64,000 bases of DNA from Amorphochlora amoebiformis. Taxonomy: Eukaryota; Cercozoa; Chlorarachniophyceae. The stretch spans positions 124,001-188,000 of the forward strand of contig BAAHQB010000206.1 in the NCBI GenBank assembly GCA_054601695.1, written 5' to 3'. The notes under the pieces were generated by a model. It saw nothing but the letters and a program-made list of their open reading frames with translations, had not been told where the DNA came from and did not search any database. Positions 1 through 62,461 of this stretch are shown here, piece by piece (the stretch's first letter is position 1; the number at the start of each line of letters is the position of its first letter). The position numbers and the translations under genes were made by a program.

Positions 1-203
1 ATATATATATACATATACGTATAGAAATATATATATATATATATATATATAACATATTGTATACAGAAGAAATATATGCCTTACATCATCCCATGTACGC
101 ATGTACATTAATTTGTATATCATATACATGTATTTATATACATATAGGTAAAAATTAGATATGTAAAATTATACATAATGTACACACAGGTATAAATCTA
201 TTT

Positions 204-277
<74 letters not shown>

Positions 278-317
278 CATATATATTTATATATATATAT
301 ATATATATATTGTATAT

Positions 318-363
<46 letters not shown>

Positions 364-555
364 GTATATATATATATATATAAATATATATATATATATT
401 GATATGTGTGTGTGTATATATGTGTGTATATATTTTCATATATACATATATATATATATATAATATATACATCTATATATTTGTATATGATATGTATGTG
501 TATATTTTCATCTACGCAAATATATACATATATACATATATATACTTATATTTAG

Positions 556-606
556 AGGACATGGAGACTGATGAAGCGTATGATGCGGTATATTTACATA
601 TCATAC

Positions 607-664
<58 letters not shown>

Positions 665-697
665 GTCTACATATATATATTTATGAAAAAGGCTGCA

Positions 698-735
<38 letters not shown>

Positions 736-1081
736 GTATATATATATTGATATATATATATATATACATATATATATTTATATATACATGTGTAGATGTA
801 CGTTTGTTTATGCCTAATATTTTGTATATTTATTCTATATTGTATTGTACACATATAATATCCAATATACATCTATATATATATACATATATATTATATT
901 AAATAATGCATACATATATTATATATAAATAATAAATACAAATCTATACATACTGTATACATATTCACACCCATGTTATATATTATAATATATATATACA
1001 TATATCAATATATATATAGTACATATACATATATACGTATATAAATGTATATATATTTATATATCTATATATATATTTTAT

Positions 1082-1119
<38 letters not shown>

Positions 1120-1207
1120 ATAAAATGTATATATTATATAGATATGTCTATATCTTTTTATACATTATATACATATATATATATATATCTGTCATATCAT
1201 CTATATA

Positions 1208-1261
<54 letters not shown>

Positions 1262-1300
1262 TATATATATATATATGAGCCATACAAATGTAAATATACT

Positions 1301-1341
<41 letters not shown>

Positions 1342-2003
1342 ATATATAAATATATACATACATACATAGATGTACACACATATATACATATATGTATATA
1401 TATACATATTTATAAATACATTATATATGACATAGATGTACATATATGTTTATGAATCATATATTGGAATGTATGTGTAAAGTGTGTGTGTGTATCATAT
1501 ATGTACAATGTAAATACATGTATATATATATATATACATTTTCATATATATATATATATATATACATACATATTACACAATATCCACTCAAAATCATTCA
1601 TACCCACATTGCACCCAGGCTCCAATTGCTGCTTCTACTACTGGTCACTGTCACTCAACCCTAACCATACTCATCCTTTCGTAACCCTAGCCCCAAAATA
1701 ACTTAAGATTCCTCTCGTAATTTCGCATCCTTCGTATTCAAAAAATTCTCATCTCTAAAAAAAAAATCTTCTCATCATTACCCTAAATGGGCACTGTGGG
1801 CGCTATGGGCTCAACCTAATTCTAATCAATGTGAATGATAGGGCAACTAATTTAATCGTAAAATTTAATGTTTCGAAGTAATTGGGATAATACGCTTATT
1901 GCAACCTGATATCAATACTTTCTAAACTTATTCTAACCCTAAGTAGGAGCAACAGCCGCTGTGCAAGTGGAAGAGGTATACATATATATGAATATATATA
2001 TAT

Positions 2004-2048
<45 letters not shown>

Positions 2049-2610
2049 TATAGATTTCCACACACACACATATGTGTTTATTTGGTATTATAGATAGATA
2101 AATAAATATATACACACATACAGTTGTATTGTAGAAATTATGTTCTATGTCATGTATATATTGCATCCGCACAGGCGGTTTCGAAGGCAGATTCCGCAAA
2201 AGCAGCGAAAGCGGCCAAGGAAGCGAAGAAAATTGCAGCAAAGGAGGCAGAACAAAAGGAACTCGCTGATAAAGAGGCCGCTTTGGTCGGATAATTTAAA
2301 CATTGCACTGAGATTATAGGCATGTGTATGTGTTTGGCGTTGTATGGATAATTTGAATATCGGACTACGATTATGGGCATGTATACGTGTTAGATGTTGT
2401 ATAATATTATGTATATGTGTCTGTATACATATATATATAAATATATATATGTATATATATGTGTGTGCACATGTATATATGTATTCAAGTATTTATATCT
2501 ATGAGTTGATTCATTTTCTTTTTATGTACACATAGTGTGAATACTCCAGCGCCATAGATACAAAAATATGTATAAATATATAGTTCTATATACATATGTT
2601 ATATACATAC

Positions 2611-2654
<44 letters not shown>

Positions 2655-3716
2655 ACCAACAACCCAACCCAACCTCAAGAAACCCAACCCCTGAAATTCT
2701 GCCCTTTACCTTCAGAAACTATCCGCTGAAAAGAAAGCAGCAGCAGAAAAGGCAAGCTAACAACATCCAAATCCTTTCCACCCCAGTCTTAGTCGTAACC
2801 ATCAACCCTGACCCTAACCCTAACCCTAGCCTAGCCCCACTCTTTGGAGGAGTCAATGGTCCTAGGACTAAGACATGCTGAACAATCTGATAACCCTAGC
2901 CCTAACCCTAACCCTAGCCCAACCCTAACCCTAACCCTAACCGTAACCCTAAGAGTGACCCTAGTAATTTAGGCTACCATGCTTCAAGCCGAAGCTGTCA
3001 GGCGCGCTGAAAAACTGAGGATTGAGGTTTGAGAAAACCTGAAAGACCCTTGAGCCTTCCAGTTGTATAACAACTCCAATCCTGACTTTGAGATGAATAT
3101 AAATTTGTGTGTTCAAATGAATGTGTTAAATTTTAATGTATTTTATAATATACTAATGTGATATATGTGATGTGTTCCCAAAATACATACACACATGTAC
3201 ATATATATTTATATATATATATATATATATATATGTACATACACACATATATATATACGTATATTATATATATATATATATATATAATATTTTAGGAGGC
3301 TAAGGCTGAGGCTGCAAGATTAGCTGCTGCGGAAGCTGCAGCTCAAGTATTAGATAAATATATACATTCGTATTTATATTATTTTTTCTATATCGTATAT
3401 TAATTTATTTCTATAATAAGTATATATAAAATATATGTAAATATAATGCACATAAATAGGTCTATCTTACGCCACATAATATATTCGTATGTACATATAA
3501 ATATATAATTATAATTATATATATATATATATATATGTATAAATGTAAGTATATATATATATATAATATATACATATATATAATATATATATATATATAC
3601 AGTTATACATATGCGCACGCACACACGCACATCAACACAGATTACGTTCATCATACATGCACGCATACATGCACATTATATTACATGTATGCATGCAGAC
3701 ACACACATATATTATA

Positions 3717-3783
<67 letters not shown>

Positions 3784-4343
3784 AACGTTAACACAGAAGC
3801 CTAGTACGGCTGTAGGCATTGAATTCTTGTAGCGCAGTGGGAGAGTAGACCAGGATTCCATAATTGGTTGAAGTCCTTTTGGATTATACTACTTGCACTG
3901 AAATAGGATAAGGTGGATATGTGCGCACAGAAAATTCTAAAACTAGGCGAACTTCTCGAAGACACTCGAATCTTCGGGAAAGTCTCAGAGGTGAGATGGC
4001 ATGATGTCACTTCAACAGACTGTAGCCTGTTATTACCGGGTAGTGCCGGGTACTTTCGGGTACCACCGGATGGTACGGGCTCCAACAATCTCCAGCGATC
4101 TCAAACTATCTCCAGCGATCTCTAGAGATCTTAAATCTAGTGAACTTCAGTCTAGCGATCTCTCACGATCTCCAGCGATCTCTAGCGATCTCCAGCGATA
4201 TCTAGCGACCTCCAGCGATATCTAGCGACCTCCAGCGATATCTAGCGATCTCTATAAACATGAATATGTTCAAAACCCTATCGATATCTACTCATTGAGG
4301 CCCGTCCTTTCACGCTATTTCTATTGCTGCTTTATATATATAT

Positions 4344-4390
<47 letters not shown>

Positions 4391-4424
4391 CAAATATGTA
4401 TACACGTATATATATATATATATA

Positions 4425-4459
<35 letters not shown>

Positions 4460-4675
4460 TGTATAATATATATATATATATTCGTACATATACTTACATG
4501 TATATACATATCAGGCTGCGGCATATGCCGCAGGGACCGCGACTCCAGAAACGGTTTTAATACTGAATTTGTACTTGTGTACATACCATATACAAATATG
4601 TATATACATACATGCATATATATATATATATATATGTATAAAGGTATATACAGAATATATACACATAGATACATA

Positions 4676-4724
<49 letters not shown>

Positions 4725-4825
4725 TTATATATTTATATACATATATATATATATATGTTTTATATATGTGTGTAACGTATTATTCAGTTTCTGGGGTACA
4801 CAGTAAACATACATTATGTATGTAC

Positions 4826-4865
<40 letters not shown>

Positions 4866-5038
4866 GCTCTTGTGTGTGTTTGTAGAAGGTAAATTTATAT
4901 CTGCATATGTACATGGTTAACTTATATCTGCACATTTGTACATATGTATGCATTTACATTTGTATAACAATATAACTGTGATAATCATAGGTTCAAAAAC
5001 AAATTTATATATATATATATAACATATATATATATATA

Positions 5039-5073
<35 letters not shown>

Positions 5074-5371
5074 CTCCATATAGGTTGGAGGTCCTGTGAC
5101 CAAGAAAAGGGGAGTATGGACTCGTCTCAAGAGGTGATTTATTTATACAATATTCTGAATATAAATGTATGCATATATGGCTATACGAGAGGGTTTATAA
5201 GTATATGGTAGTTAAATTGTACACTCGAATGTAGTATTGTACATACGATATGTATTGTTAGTAATATTATCAGTTATTATTAACATTATGTGTAGTATGT
5301 ACATCATATACACGCGTATATAAAAAATGCACAGGATTGTAACCTTCAAGAGGGCCGGTGCCTCCGCCTAG
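556..5371 (+). CDS. Ala/Lys/Glu-rich helical protein, 3' part (10 exons in window)
   Basis: Exons, all flanked by AG and GT unless noted: 556-587, 1619-1643, 1947-1975, 2175-2285, 2716-2751, 2973-3026, 3296-3346, 4515-4553, 5084-5133, 5335-5371 (stop TAG). The phases agree at every junction. The product is dominated by Ala, Lys and Glu in heptad-like runs ([19 protein letters not shown] type), so a long single helix or coiled coil is likely. It ends in a basic tail, [10 protein letters not shown] then [12 protein letters not shown] do not recognise the family. The 5' end lies to the left of the window or in the AT-rich start. The donor after 2751 is GC (AAG|GCAAGC), and two donors are GTC-type. 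Gene and strand are well supported by the joint reading frame; the 556-587 exon is the least certain. It converges on the gene ending at 5822. Confidence 0.6.
3800..4258 (+). repeat. tRNA-derived SINE-like insertion followed by a 12-bp-unit minisatellite, inside an intron
   Basis: The block is not AT-rich, unlike the surrounding intron (3347-4514). At 3830-3844 it has a tRNA A-box-like string (TAGCGCAGTGGGAGA) and at 3866-3876 a B-box-like string (GGTTGAAGTCC). This is the arrangement of a polymerase III promoter, although the two boxes are closer together than in most tRNAs. From about 4083 to 4256 follow 12-bp units close to CTCCAGCGATCT, with variants. I read this as a degenerate tRNA-derived short retroelement; a decayed tRNA pseudogene is the alternative. 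No open frame of interest. Confidence 0.4.
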
Positions 5372-5821
5372 GTCAAATCTGTCAAGCCCTAACTAGCTCG
5401 ATGACACCGCAACGAGCGGGCCGGGCCCGGTTCACCCTATAGCGTTCAACCGAAAAACTTATGATTATCGGGCCCACGCAGTCGTGTATACCTAGCGCAA
5501 CCCGGTACAGATCTACGCGGTTTCGATGTCGAATTTTGCTGCACACAACTTTTTGCATCATTTTTTGCGTTGTTATAAATTTGTTCTCAAATTAATAGTA
5601 GTGGTTCAAGTAATTCCATCTAGACAATTGCCTAACTTAGAATACTACTAGTATACCAGAACTAGATGACTAGAAGTATCGTAATCATTAGTTTATCATA
5701 GTATGTAACACATACAATACAATATCGTAGTACACGTATGTTGATAGAACTTGTCCTCAGCTAGAATAAGTTTCATCGTTCTAGTCGCTGCGCGCACAGC
5801 TAATCAAAGTAAATTCATGCA
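5372..5821. other. intergenic region between two convergent genes
   Basis: Unique sequence of mixed composition between the stop codons of the plus-strand helical protein gene and the minus-strand C2/Sec14 gene. It has a short GC-rich core (gagcgggccgggcccgg, 5415-5431). No ORF, RNA gene or repeat recognised; it should hold both 3' untranslated regions and polyadenylation sites. Confidence 0.5.
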
Positions 5822-26634
<20,813 letters not shown>

Positions 26635-26769
26635 AGTTAGTGAAGCGTCGGCCGACTGGCCCTTGATCTTGGTTTTCAGGAGAGCCGGTTTCAAACTTTT
26701 CGCGCCGAAGCCGAAAAGTTACTTGAAAAAAATTTGAATGGTGGAGTCCAAGACCTGTTCCTTATCCGG

Positions 26770-31609
<4,840 letters not shown>

Positions 31610-31892
31610 CATGTTGAGATTGACACGTGAGCAGTGGACAATTAAAGTACTATTAAGTTAGCCCGCAGTCTAGCAAAGCTAGTATAGGGTCTAGACTCAC
31701 TCTGGAGCTGTATCACGATTTACAATCTATCATAGCTCTTTCAAACAAAACTCCTTCGACAACGGTGCATTGCAATCAAGAGGAACTCTAAGGATCATAA
31801 GTTTAATCCGAACTTAAAAGTTTAAATATTTCGCTGAGAAGCCTAATTAAACTTAAGCCTTTGCCTCTCTATATACACTATTATATATATGT

Positions 31893-31938
<46 letters not shown>

Positions 31939-32702
31939 CTAGTACGAACTTAATGCCTCTAGCCATAGACGTATATGCACAGCCAGTCAGTAAGATCAGA
32001 ACAAAACAAGACAGGTTCAAAGTTGTGAACCAATCCCACCTACCAACCCAATCTTCACTAACCCTCAGGCCCTCACCCCAACCCTGACCCGAACCCTTAT
32101 TGTAACTCTACTATGACTAACCCTAACTCCAACCCTAACCCAAACCCTAACTCCCTAACCGTCACGTAGTAAGTTGAATACTAGGGTTAGTGTGGGTTAG
32201 GGTTAGGGTTTAGGGTTAGCTAGTTAGGGTTAGGGTTAGGGTTAGGGTTAGGGGTAGGGTCAGAGGGTTAGGAATAGGGTTAGGATTTGGGTTAGGGTTT
32301 GTTAGGGTTAGGGTTAGGGTTAGGGTTACTACTAGTAACCCTAACCCTAACCCTAACCCTAACAAACCCTAACCCAAATCCTAACCCTAGTAGTAACCCT
32401 AACCCTAACCCTAACCCTAACAAACCCTAACCCAAACCCTAACCCAAATCCTAACCCTATTCCTAACCCTCTAACCCTAGCCCTAACCCTAACCCTAAGT
32501 TCCCTAACCCTCTAACCCTAGCCCTAACCCTAACCCTAACCCTAACCCTAACCCTAACCCTAACCCTAACGCTAACCCTAACCCACACTAACCCTACTAT
32601 TGAACCCTAACCCTAACCCTAACCCTAACCCTAAGCCTAACCCTAATCCTACACTAGTAACCCTAACCCTATACATAACTGCTGTTGAGTACGTATCATA
32701 CA

Positions 32703-32734
<32 letters not shown>

Positions 32735-32895
32735 ACATGTGCATATATATATATAAATATATATATATAACATTATATATTTTGTGTATACATGTATATA
32801 TATATATATATGTATAAATGTATATATATATATATATATATATAAGAGATCAATATGTATTGTATTTGTATAGTATCAAAATATACACATATCAT

Positions 32896-32940
<45 letters not shown>

Positions 32941-33005
32941 CACATGTATGTGATATATATATGTATATATTATGTACTAGAGATATAAAAACTAGATATG
33001 TGTAG

Positions 33006-33036
<31 letters not shown>

Positions 33037-33055
33037 GTATATCTACTATACTATA

Positions 33056-33095
<40 letters not shown>

Positions 33096-33493
33096 GATCA
33101 TGTATATATATATATACACATATATACTCTTATATATATATAAATATACAATGACTATGATATATACAATATATATATATATATAACTAGATATATGCAT
33201 ATGTTCATATATGTATCATATGATACCTATATACATGTATACATCAATGATAGGTATATATACTTTTATAATAGTTAGTAATATCAATTCAAAATCTGAC
33301 GACAGTTCTGGTAATGATCGATTAACTCAAAGTAAAGCATGCACAAGCTGGAAAAATACCGGATTACTGCAGATCGACGACGACTATCCTCTTTAAACAC
33401 TCTTCTACTATTAAATGCTCCAGGGCATGCAGGAATTTGGATACTAGCCCGTTGGCGGAAACTGAATAATTGTGGCGGAGACCTGTACTCGAC
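31610..33493. other. intergenic region: unique sequence, telomere-like arrays, AT repeats
   Basis: From 31610 to about 31870 there is unique non-coding sequence, then (TA)n; 32040-32660 is telomere-like (separate entry); 32700-33230 is AT-rich microsatellite; 33240-33493 is unique sequence leading into the 3' end of the minus-strand AP2-like gene. No gene seen. Confidence 0.6.
32040..32665. repeat. interstitial telomere-like repeats forming a head-to-head inverted repeat
   Basis: CCCTAA-type repeats (32040-32160) are followed by TTAGGG-type repeats (32180-32328), a short centre (ctactagt) and CCCTAA-type repeats again (32335-32660). The arms are not just repeat units. The irregular unit order, including the variants GGATTTGGG and GGGTTTGTTAGGG, recurs in reverse complement, and the outer edges match too (gttgaatactagggttag at 32173-32190 against ctaaccctactattgaac at 32588-32605). 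The right arm contains an extra internal copy of the inner part. Confidence 0.9.
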
Positions 33494-34429
33494 TTACATA
33501 AGGTGATCAGGGAGAGGACTTGTCTTCGTCCATAGTCCCGGGCTGGATGTTTGTGGAAACCCGCTTGATGAGAGGCCGTCGACCGGGCTCCAGGATATCT
33601 TTTCGTTGGCGAAAGAGAAAGCTGAGAGGATGTCGTCGCTAAGCTCGTTGAGAGACATCGTGTTGCTGTCAGTGCAAAAGATAGATGGCGACGATTTTCC
33701 CTCCTGCTTCTTGATACTTAATGAACTTGATTTTTCAGGGAACGGCAGCGAGACCTCCGAATGGAGTGGCTTCTTGGCAGCCTTGCGACTGCGCTTGTTG
33801 GGACGTTTGAGGTCGGGATGCTCAAAGTTGAACTTAGGACAGCGCACGAGGATACCAGCATGCCATAGACGCATACTCTCCTTGTCGCGGTACATGGCTG
33901 CTTGCATCAAACCCTCCAGGGTGTTCAGGAACAGAGGGTAGGTGGGGTTGACACCCTTCTGCTTGATCTGCACACGAAGCTTCTCGTTCTGGCGGGAAAT
34001 GCCGTGTGGATATAGATCCCACTCCCAATTCTGCTTATTCTTGTAGTTAGGACGGTTGTCTTTTGTGGGGCCGACGTACTTGTGCTCTGCGAAAAAAATA
34101 TCGGAACCCACGATTTTAACTTTAGGCTCCTTAATTTCTAAACATTTGCGCTTGAGGGTATTCTTGGGAGCTTGGCTTGGCTTCTGCACTGAGATCTGCA
34201 TTTTGATCTCCGGTTTGAGTACGAGATCTCGAAAATCGTCATTGCTGGGTGAGTCGATCACCCCCATGAACTCATTCTCTGGCACGACTGTCGGGCCTCT
34301 GTTACTGCTCTCCTCCCTCATGGGAAATCCTTTGTACTCCTCCATTTCTGGCTCAATAGGACTGAGTAGCAGAGATGTGTGGTCGAAGTCAGTCATCTCG
34401 AGGTCGAGCTCGAAGTGTAGATTATCCAT
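33494..34429 (-). CDS. AP2-like DNA-binding protein, single exon
   Basis: ATG at 34429, stop TAA at 33494, 311 residues without introns. The N-terminus is acidic; LKRKCLEIKEPKVK precedes the conserved domain (about residues 113-207): KYVGPT, then RPNYKNKQNWEWDLYPHG, KLRVQIKQKGVNPTYPL, a helix (GLMQAAMYRDKESMRLWHAGIL) of which I quote the core AAMYRDKESMRL, and PKFNFEHPD. The order Y-x-G, W-x-W/basic strands, helix with A-x-x-R-D-x-E, then N-F resembles an AP2/ERF fold, but with larger insertions, so the AP2 label is tentative. A basic stretch (KRPNKRSRKAAKK) follows, then a Ser/Pro-rich tail. It is divergent from, and paralogous to, the gene at 34993. A role as a transcription factor is inferred. 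Confidence 0.8.
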   Translation of the reverse strand: MDNLHFELDLEMTDFDHTSLLLSPIEPEMEEYKGFPMREESSNRGPTVVPENEFMGVIDSPSNDDFRDLVLKPEIKMQISVQKPSQAPKNTLKRKCLEIKEPKVKIVGSDIFFAEHKYVGPTKDNRPNYKNKQNWEWDLYPHGISRQNEKLRVQIKQKGVNPTYPLFLNTLEGLMQAAMYRDKESMRLWHAGILVRCPKFNFEHPDLKRPNKRSRKAAKKPLHSEVSLPFPEKSSSLSIKKQEGKSSPSIFCTDSNTMSLNELSDDILSAFSFANEKISWSPVDGLSSSGFPQTSSPGLWTKTSPLPDHLM

Positions 34430-34992
34430 CGTGCGAGGCGTTTGGGTTATGTCACCGGCGGCGTGAAGGCTGCACGAGCAACCGACGGTATCTTTTGGAA
34501 GGGATTTTATCTAAATTACTTCTAGTCTATTTTAAGATTTCTTTCGCGAATTCGCTGGTGTTTTTCTTCCAGGTTCTATTCATTCTAGCAATATAATCGC
34601 CTAATATAATTTCCTATTGATTATTACCAGTGTTCGTGCATAGCTCTTTCCCAGAAATATTCCTAAAATGAAGCTGCTGAACTTCGATGCCATGTTGAAT
34701 TTACTTGGTAATACCCAATATTATTCCATATCAAGACATTTATAATAGTGTTATTGTCACTCATTGAAGACTTAATAGGAACAGCCTTCTTAAAGGGCAG
34801 AACATCCTTAAGGCAAACATGTTAGGGGGCGTAAATTTTTCAAGGTGAAATTTATAACTCTCCGTTCTTGGTGTGCTTATATATGATATTTCGACCACAA
34901 ACGCTCCATCTGATTGTGGACACGAGCCTCTGGACACAAGCCATCGGGTCCACCCCCCGTGATACTCCACTCACCATATCGCGACTTCTCCG
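34430..34992. promoter_or_regulatory. shared upstream region of two divergent AP2-like genes
   Basis: 563 bp of unique sequence with few microsatellites between the two divergent start codons. It must contain both promoters and 5' untranslated regions; I see no motif I would name. Confidence 0.5.
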
Positions 34993-35938
34993 ATGATCAC
35001 CCCACACCTTTTCGACGATCCATGCGGAGAAACATTGCTCACATGGTCCTCCGACTTCCACCAGCGTGAGAACCTCCCTTTGGACTTCCATAATTTGGAG
35101 CGTCCAGGGGATAGTTTAGGTTCCGAATTATTTGGGGAGTTACCATATTCGCTCAACATGGAACAATTCTGGCCGATGGGGGCTATGGAGGATGTTGAGT
35201 GTGAGAGCTTGCTACCTGATACTCCTCGTGAGGATGAGAAAAAGACGGATCCAGTGTCGCCAAATTCTCAAGGGTCGAAAGATACGACATGCAGTCACGA
35301 GACGATTGAGGTCGGGCAGGAGGATAAGGAGTCAGAAGAGAAAATAGACCAGAAGGAGAGAAAATTCACTCAGGAAGATATGAAGGACGAAGATATATCA
35401 TCCTCCGAGTCGGAGGCGGACGTCGAAAAAAAGGAAATATACTACAAAGGCTTAAAGTATGTCGGCCCAACAACTGCCAATCGGCCGCACTACAAATCAA
35501 AACAGCGTTGGGAATGGGACATCTACCCTCATGGAGTATCTCACTACAAAGGCCAACTTCGAGTCCAGGTTAGACTTAAGAATAAATGCAGCACTTCATT
35601 CTGATTGACCAAATATCTGGGTTGGATGATGTGTACAGATCAAGCAACAGGGCGTCAACCCAACGTACCCTACGTACAAGAACACGTACATGAAGCTGCT
35701 CGAAGCAGCACTCTTTCGCGACGAGGAATCCCTTCGGCTCCTCGAAGCGAGCATTCTCAAACGCATGCCCAAGCTCAACTTTGAGCACCCGGATCTCGAA
35801 TCCCGGCGTAAGACCAAGCAAAACTCCGACGGTGATTCCACTCCGTGCAACCCGTCATCATCAGTTCCGAATGTCAAGAAACGGAGCGCCGCAAAGGGTT
35901 CCAAGCGAACCAGGAAGCGTCGACGACGTCGGTACTAG
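34993..35938 (+). CDS. AP2-like DNA-binding protein, two exons
   Basis: Exons 34993-35568 and 35639-35938 (stop TAG), 291 residues; the 70-nt intron is cleanly GT...AG (CAG|GTTAGA, tacag|ATCAAG). The N-terminus is acidic with Glu/Asp/Ser-rich runs (QEDKESEEKIDQKE, DISSSESEADVEKKE). The domain (about 152-254) reads LKYVGPT, RPHYKSKQRWEWDIYPHG, QLRVQ|IKQQGVNPTYP, LLEAALFRDEESLRLLEA, PKLNFEHPD, closely matching the divergent neighbour. It ends in a very basic tail (SKRTRKRRRRRY), probably for nuclear import or DNA contact. The neighbour lacks the intron, which interrupts the conserved domain here. The overall fold assignment (AP2-like) is tentative; paralogy between the two is certain. Confidence 0.82.
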
Positions 35939-36626
35939 GCGACAACAGGTTGTTTGGGCCAAACCACGCTCAGATTTTGAGCTGCAGCGTATACAACGGA
36001 TCTATGGAGACTGCTAGAAATCTTGGGCCTCAACTGAGCTCGTCGACATCAGTCCGACTCGCACTTAATTTTTGCCGTCCCCGAGTCTACTTTACACTGA
36101 TTGAATACTCGGGTCGACATACATAAAGGTTAATCCAGTTGGCCCGACTAAGAATAGAGGATTTTGAGCGTGAGCGATTCAATACTCGATTATCGTTCAC
36201 TTCAAGGCGATCTCAAATTGCGACTCACATCAACTTCCTAGCTTGTGTACGTACTTGAACCATTAGACATTGTAGTAAATTCTGATTCTGCAATCTAGTT
36301 ATGGCGCGGCTTGCGTTTTCATTACTATCATAGAGCTGTGTCCACTCAGTTTGGCTAAGGAACTATTACCTCAGTGAAAAAACACTAACACAGATACGGT
36401 ACGTCTTGCAAGAGTATTACTATGTTAAGTTCTGATCAATAGTAATAACGTGTAGTATCACAACCAAATAATTTAAAATTTTTACATCTTTGCGGCATTT
36501 CTTGACTAGTATGAAAATGCCACATGCACACGCACCGCATATCGAAAAACACCGATGATCATAATTCACAACTAATCACAAGTTAAAAAGACTATTTCAC
36601 CATGATCCGAATCAACGAAATTCTGC
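35939..36626. other. intergenic region between convergent genes
   Basis: 688 bp of unique sequence of ordinary composition between the stop codons of the plus-strand AP2-like gene and the minus-strand galactosyltransferase-like gene; no ORF or RNA recognised. Confidence 0.5.
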
Positions 36627-45517
<8,891 letters not shown>

Positions 45518-45714
45518 TGCGCCACTCCCGGAACAGTTATGGATAATATTTGAAACGGGAAATACCAAGCACTTTTAGATATGTAGTATATTACTAATTA
45601 ATATCCCAATATCTGATATTCAATAGTTTCATATCCTTTTCTAATATCTGCGTATCCCATTAGATATGCAATATATCTAACACATATATTCACCCTGTAA
45701 TAATACCACAACAG
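45518..45714. promoter_or_regulatory. short bidirectional upstream region
   Basis: 197 bp separate the divergent start codons of the galactosyltransferase-like gene (45517) and the F-box/JmjC gene (45715). It must carry both promoters unless further untranslated exons exist. AT-rich (aatatctgatattc at 45609-45622 is a near-palindrome); no named element recognised. Confidence 0.45.
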
Positions 45715-61659
<15,945 letters not shown>

Positions 61660-61965
61660 CTAGAACTAATCTGGACTATAACTAGTATAACAATACTTTT
61701 AAACAATTTTAAATGAAGACAAGAGTTAAGTTCCTAAGCGTATACAGATTTACTAGAATTTCTACTGGTAACTCAGAGTCTTTACTCGGGAGAGTCACGG
61801 TCTGATTCAATATACTAGTATTACTTCCAGACAAGTTCCAGTACTATGAATTCCTATAATATTATTCAGATTATATCCGTAGTGTTATATAAGCGTTTGG
61901 ATGATCGATTATGTTAATTAAAAATTAGCTTAATGCTGAAATCTCAAATCTTCATAATTGGAAAC
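61660..61965. other. intergenic region between convergent genes
   Basis: 306 bp of unique sequence of moderate AT content separating the stop of the F-box/JmjC gene from the stop of the minus-strand Ser/Arg-rich gene; nothing else recognised. Confidence 0.55.
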
Positions 61966-62174
61966 TCAGTCTTGCTCGCCCACTCGGGCCGATTTCGCGT
62001 TTCGTAAATTGATAAGCAAGGCTTCTGTGTCCACAAACGATAACGCCTGAAGTCGTTCCTGTTGACAAACATCATGTGATATAAATTCACAATTTTATCT
62101 TAATATTTGTGACTAAAAGTGTTCGTGTGTTCGTAGTTTTATATAACATATATAAATAAATATATGTTAATATA

Positions 62175-62213
<39 letters not shown>

Positions 62214-62326
62214 CATGTATCGAGCATATATATATATATATAATATGTATTACATATATATATATATATATAAATATATTATGTATATGTATATGTATAT
62301 TTATATATAAATATAAATATAATATA

Positions 62327-62393
<67 letters not shown>

Positions 62394-62417
62394 CATACAT
62401 ACATATATAAATATATT

Positions 62418-62461
<44 letters not shown>

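Noticed and set aside
32040-32665. A true chromosome end
   Set aside because: The repeats are flanked by genes on both sides and change orientation internally, so this is interstitial.
33606-34466. Plus-strand ORFs of 111 and 136 residues
   Set aside because: Antisense of the AP2-like gene; that strand encodes the domain shared with the neighbour.
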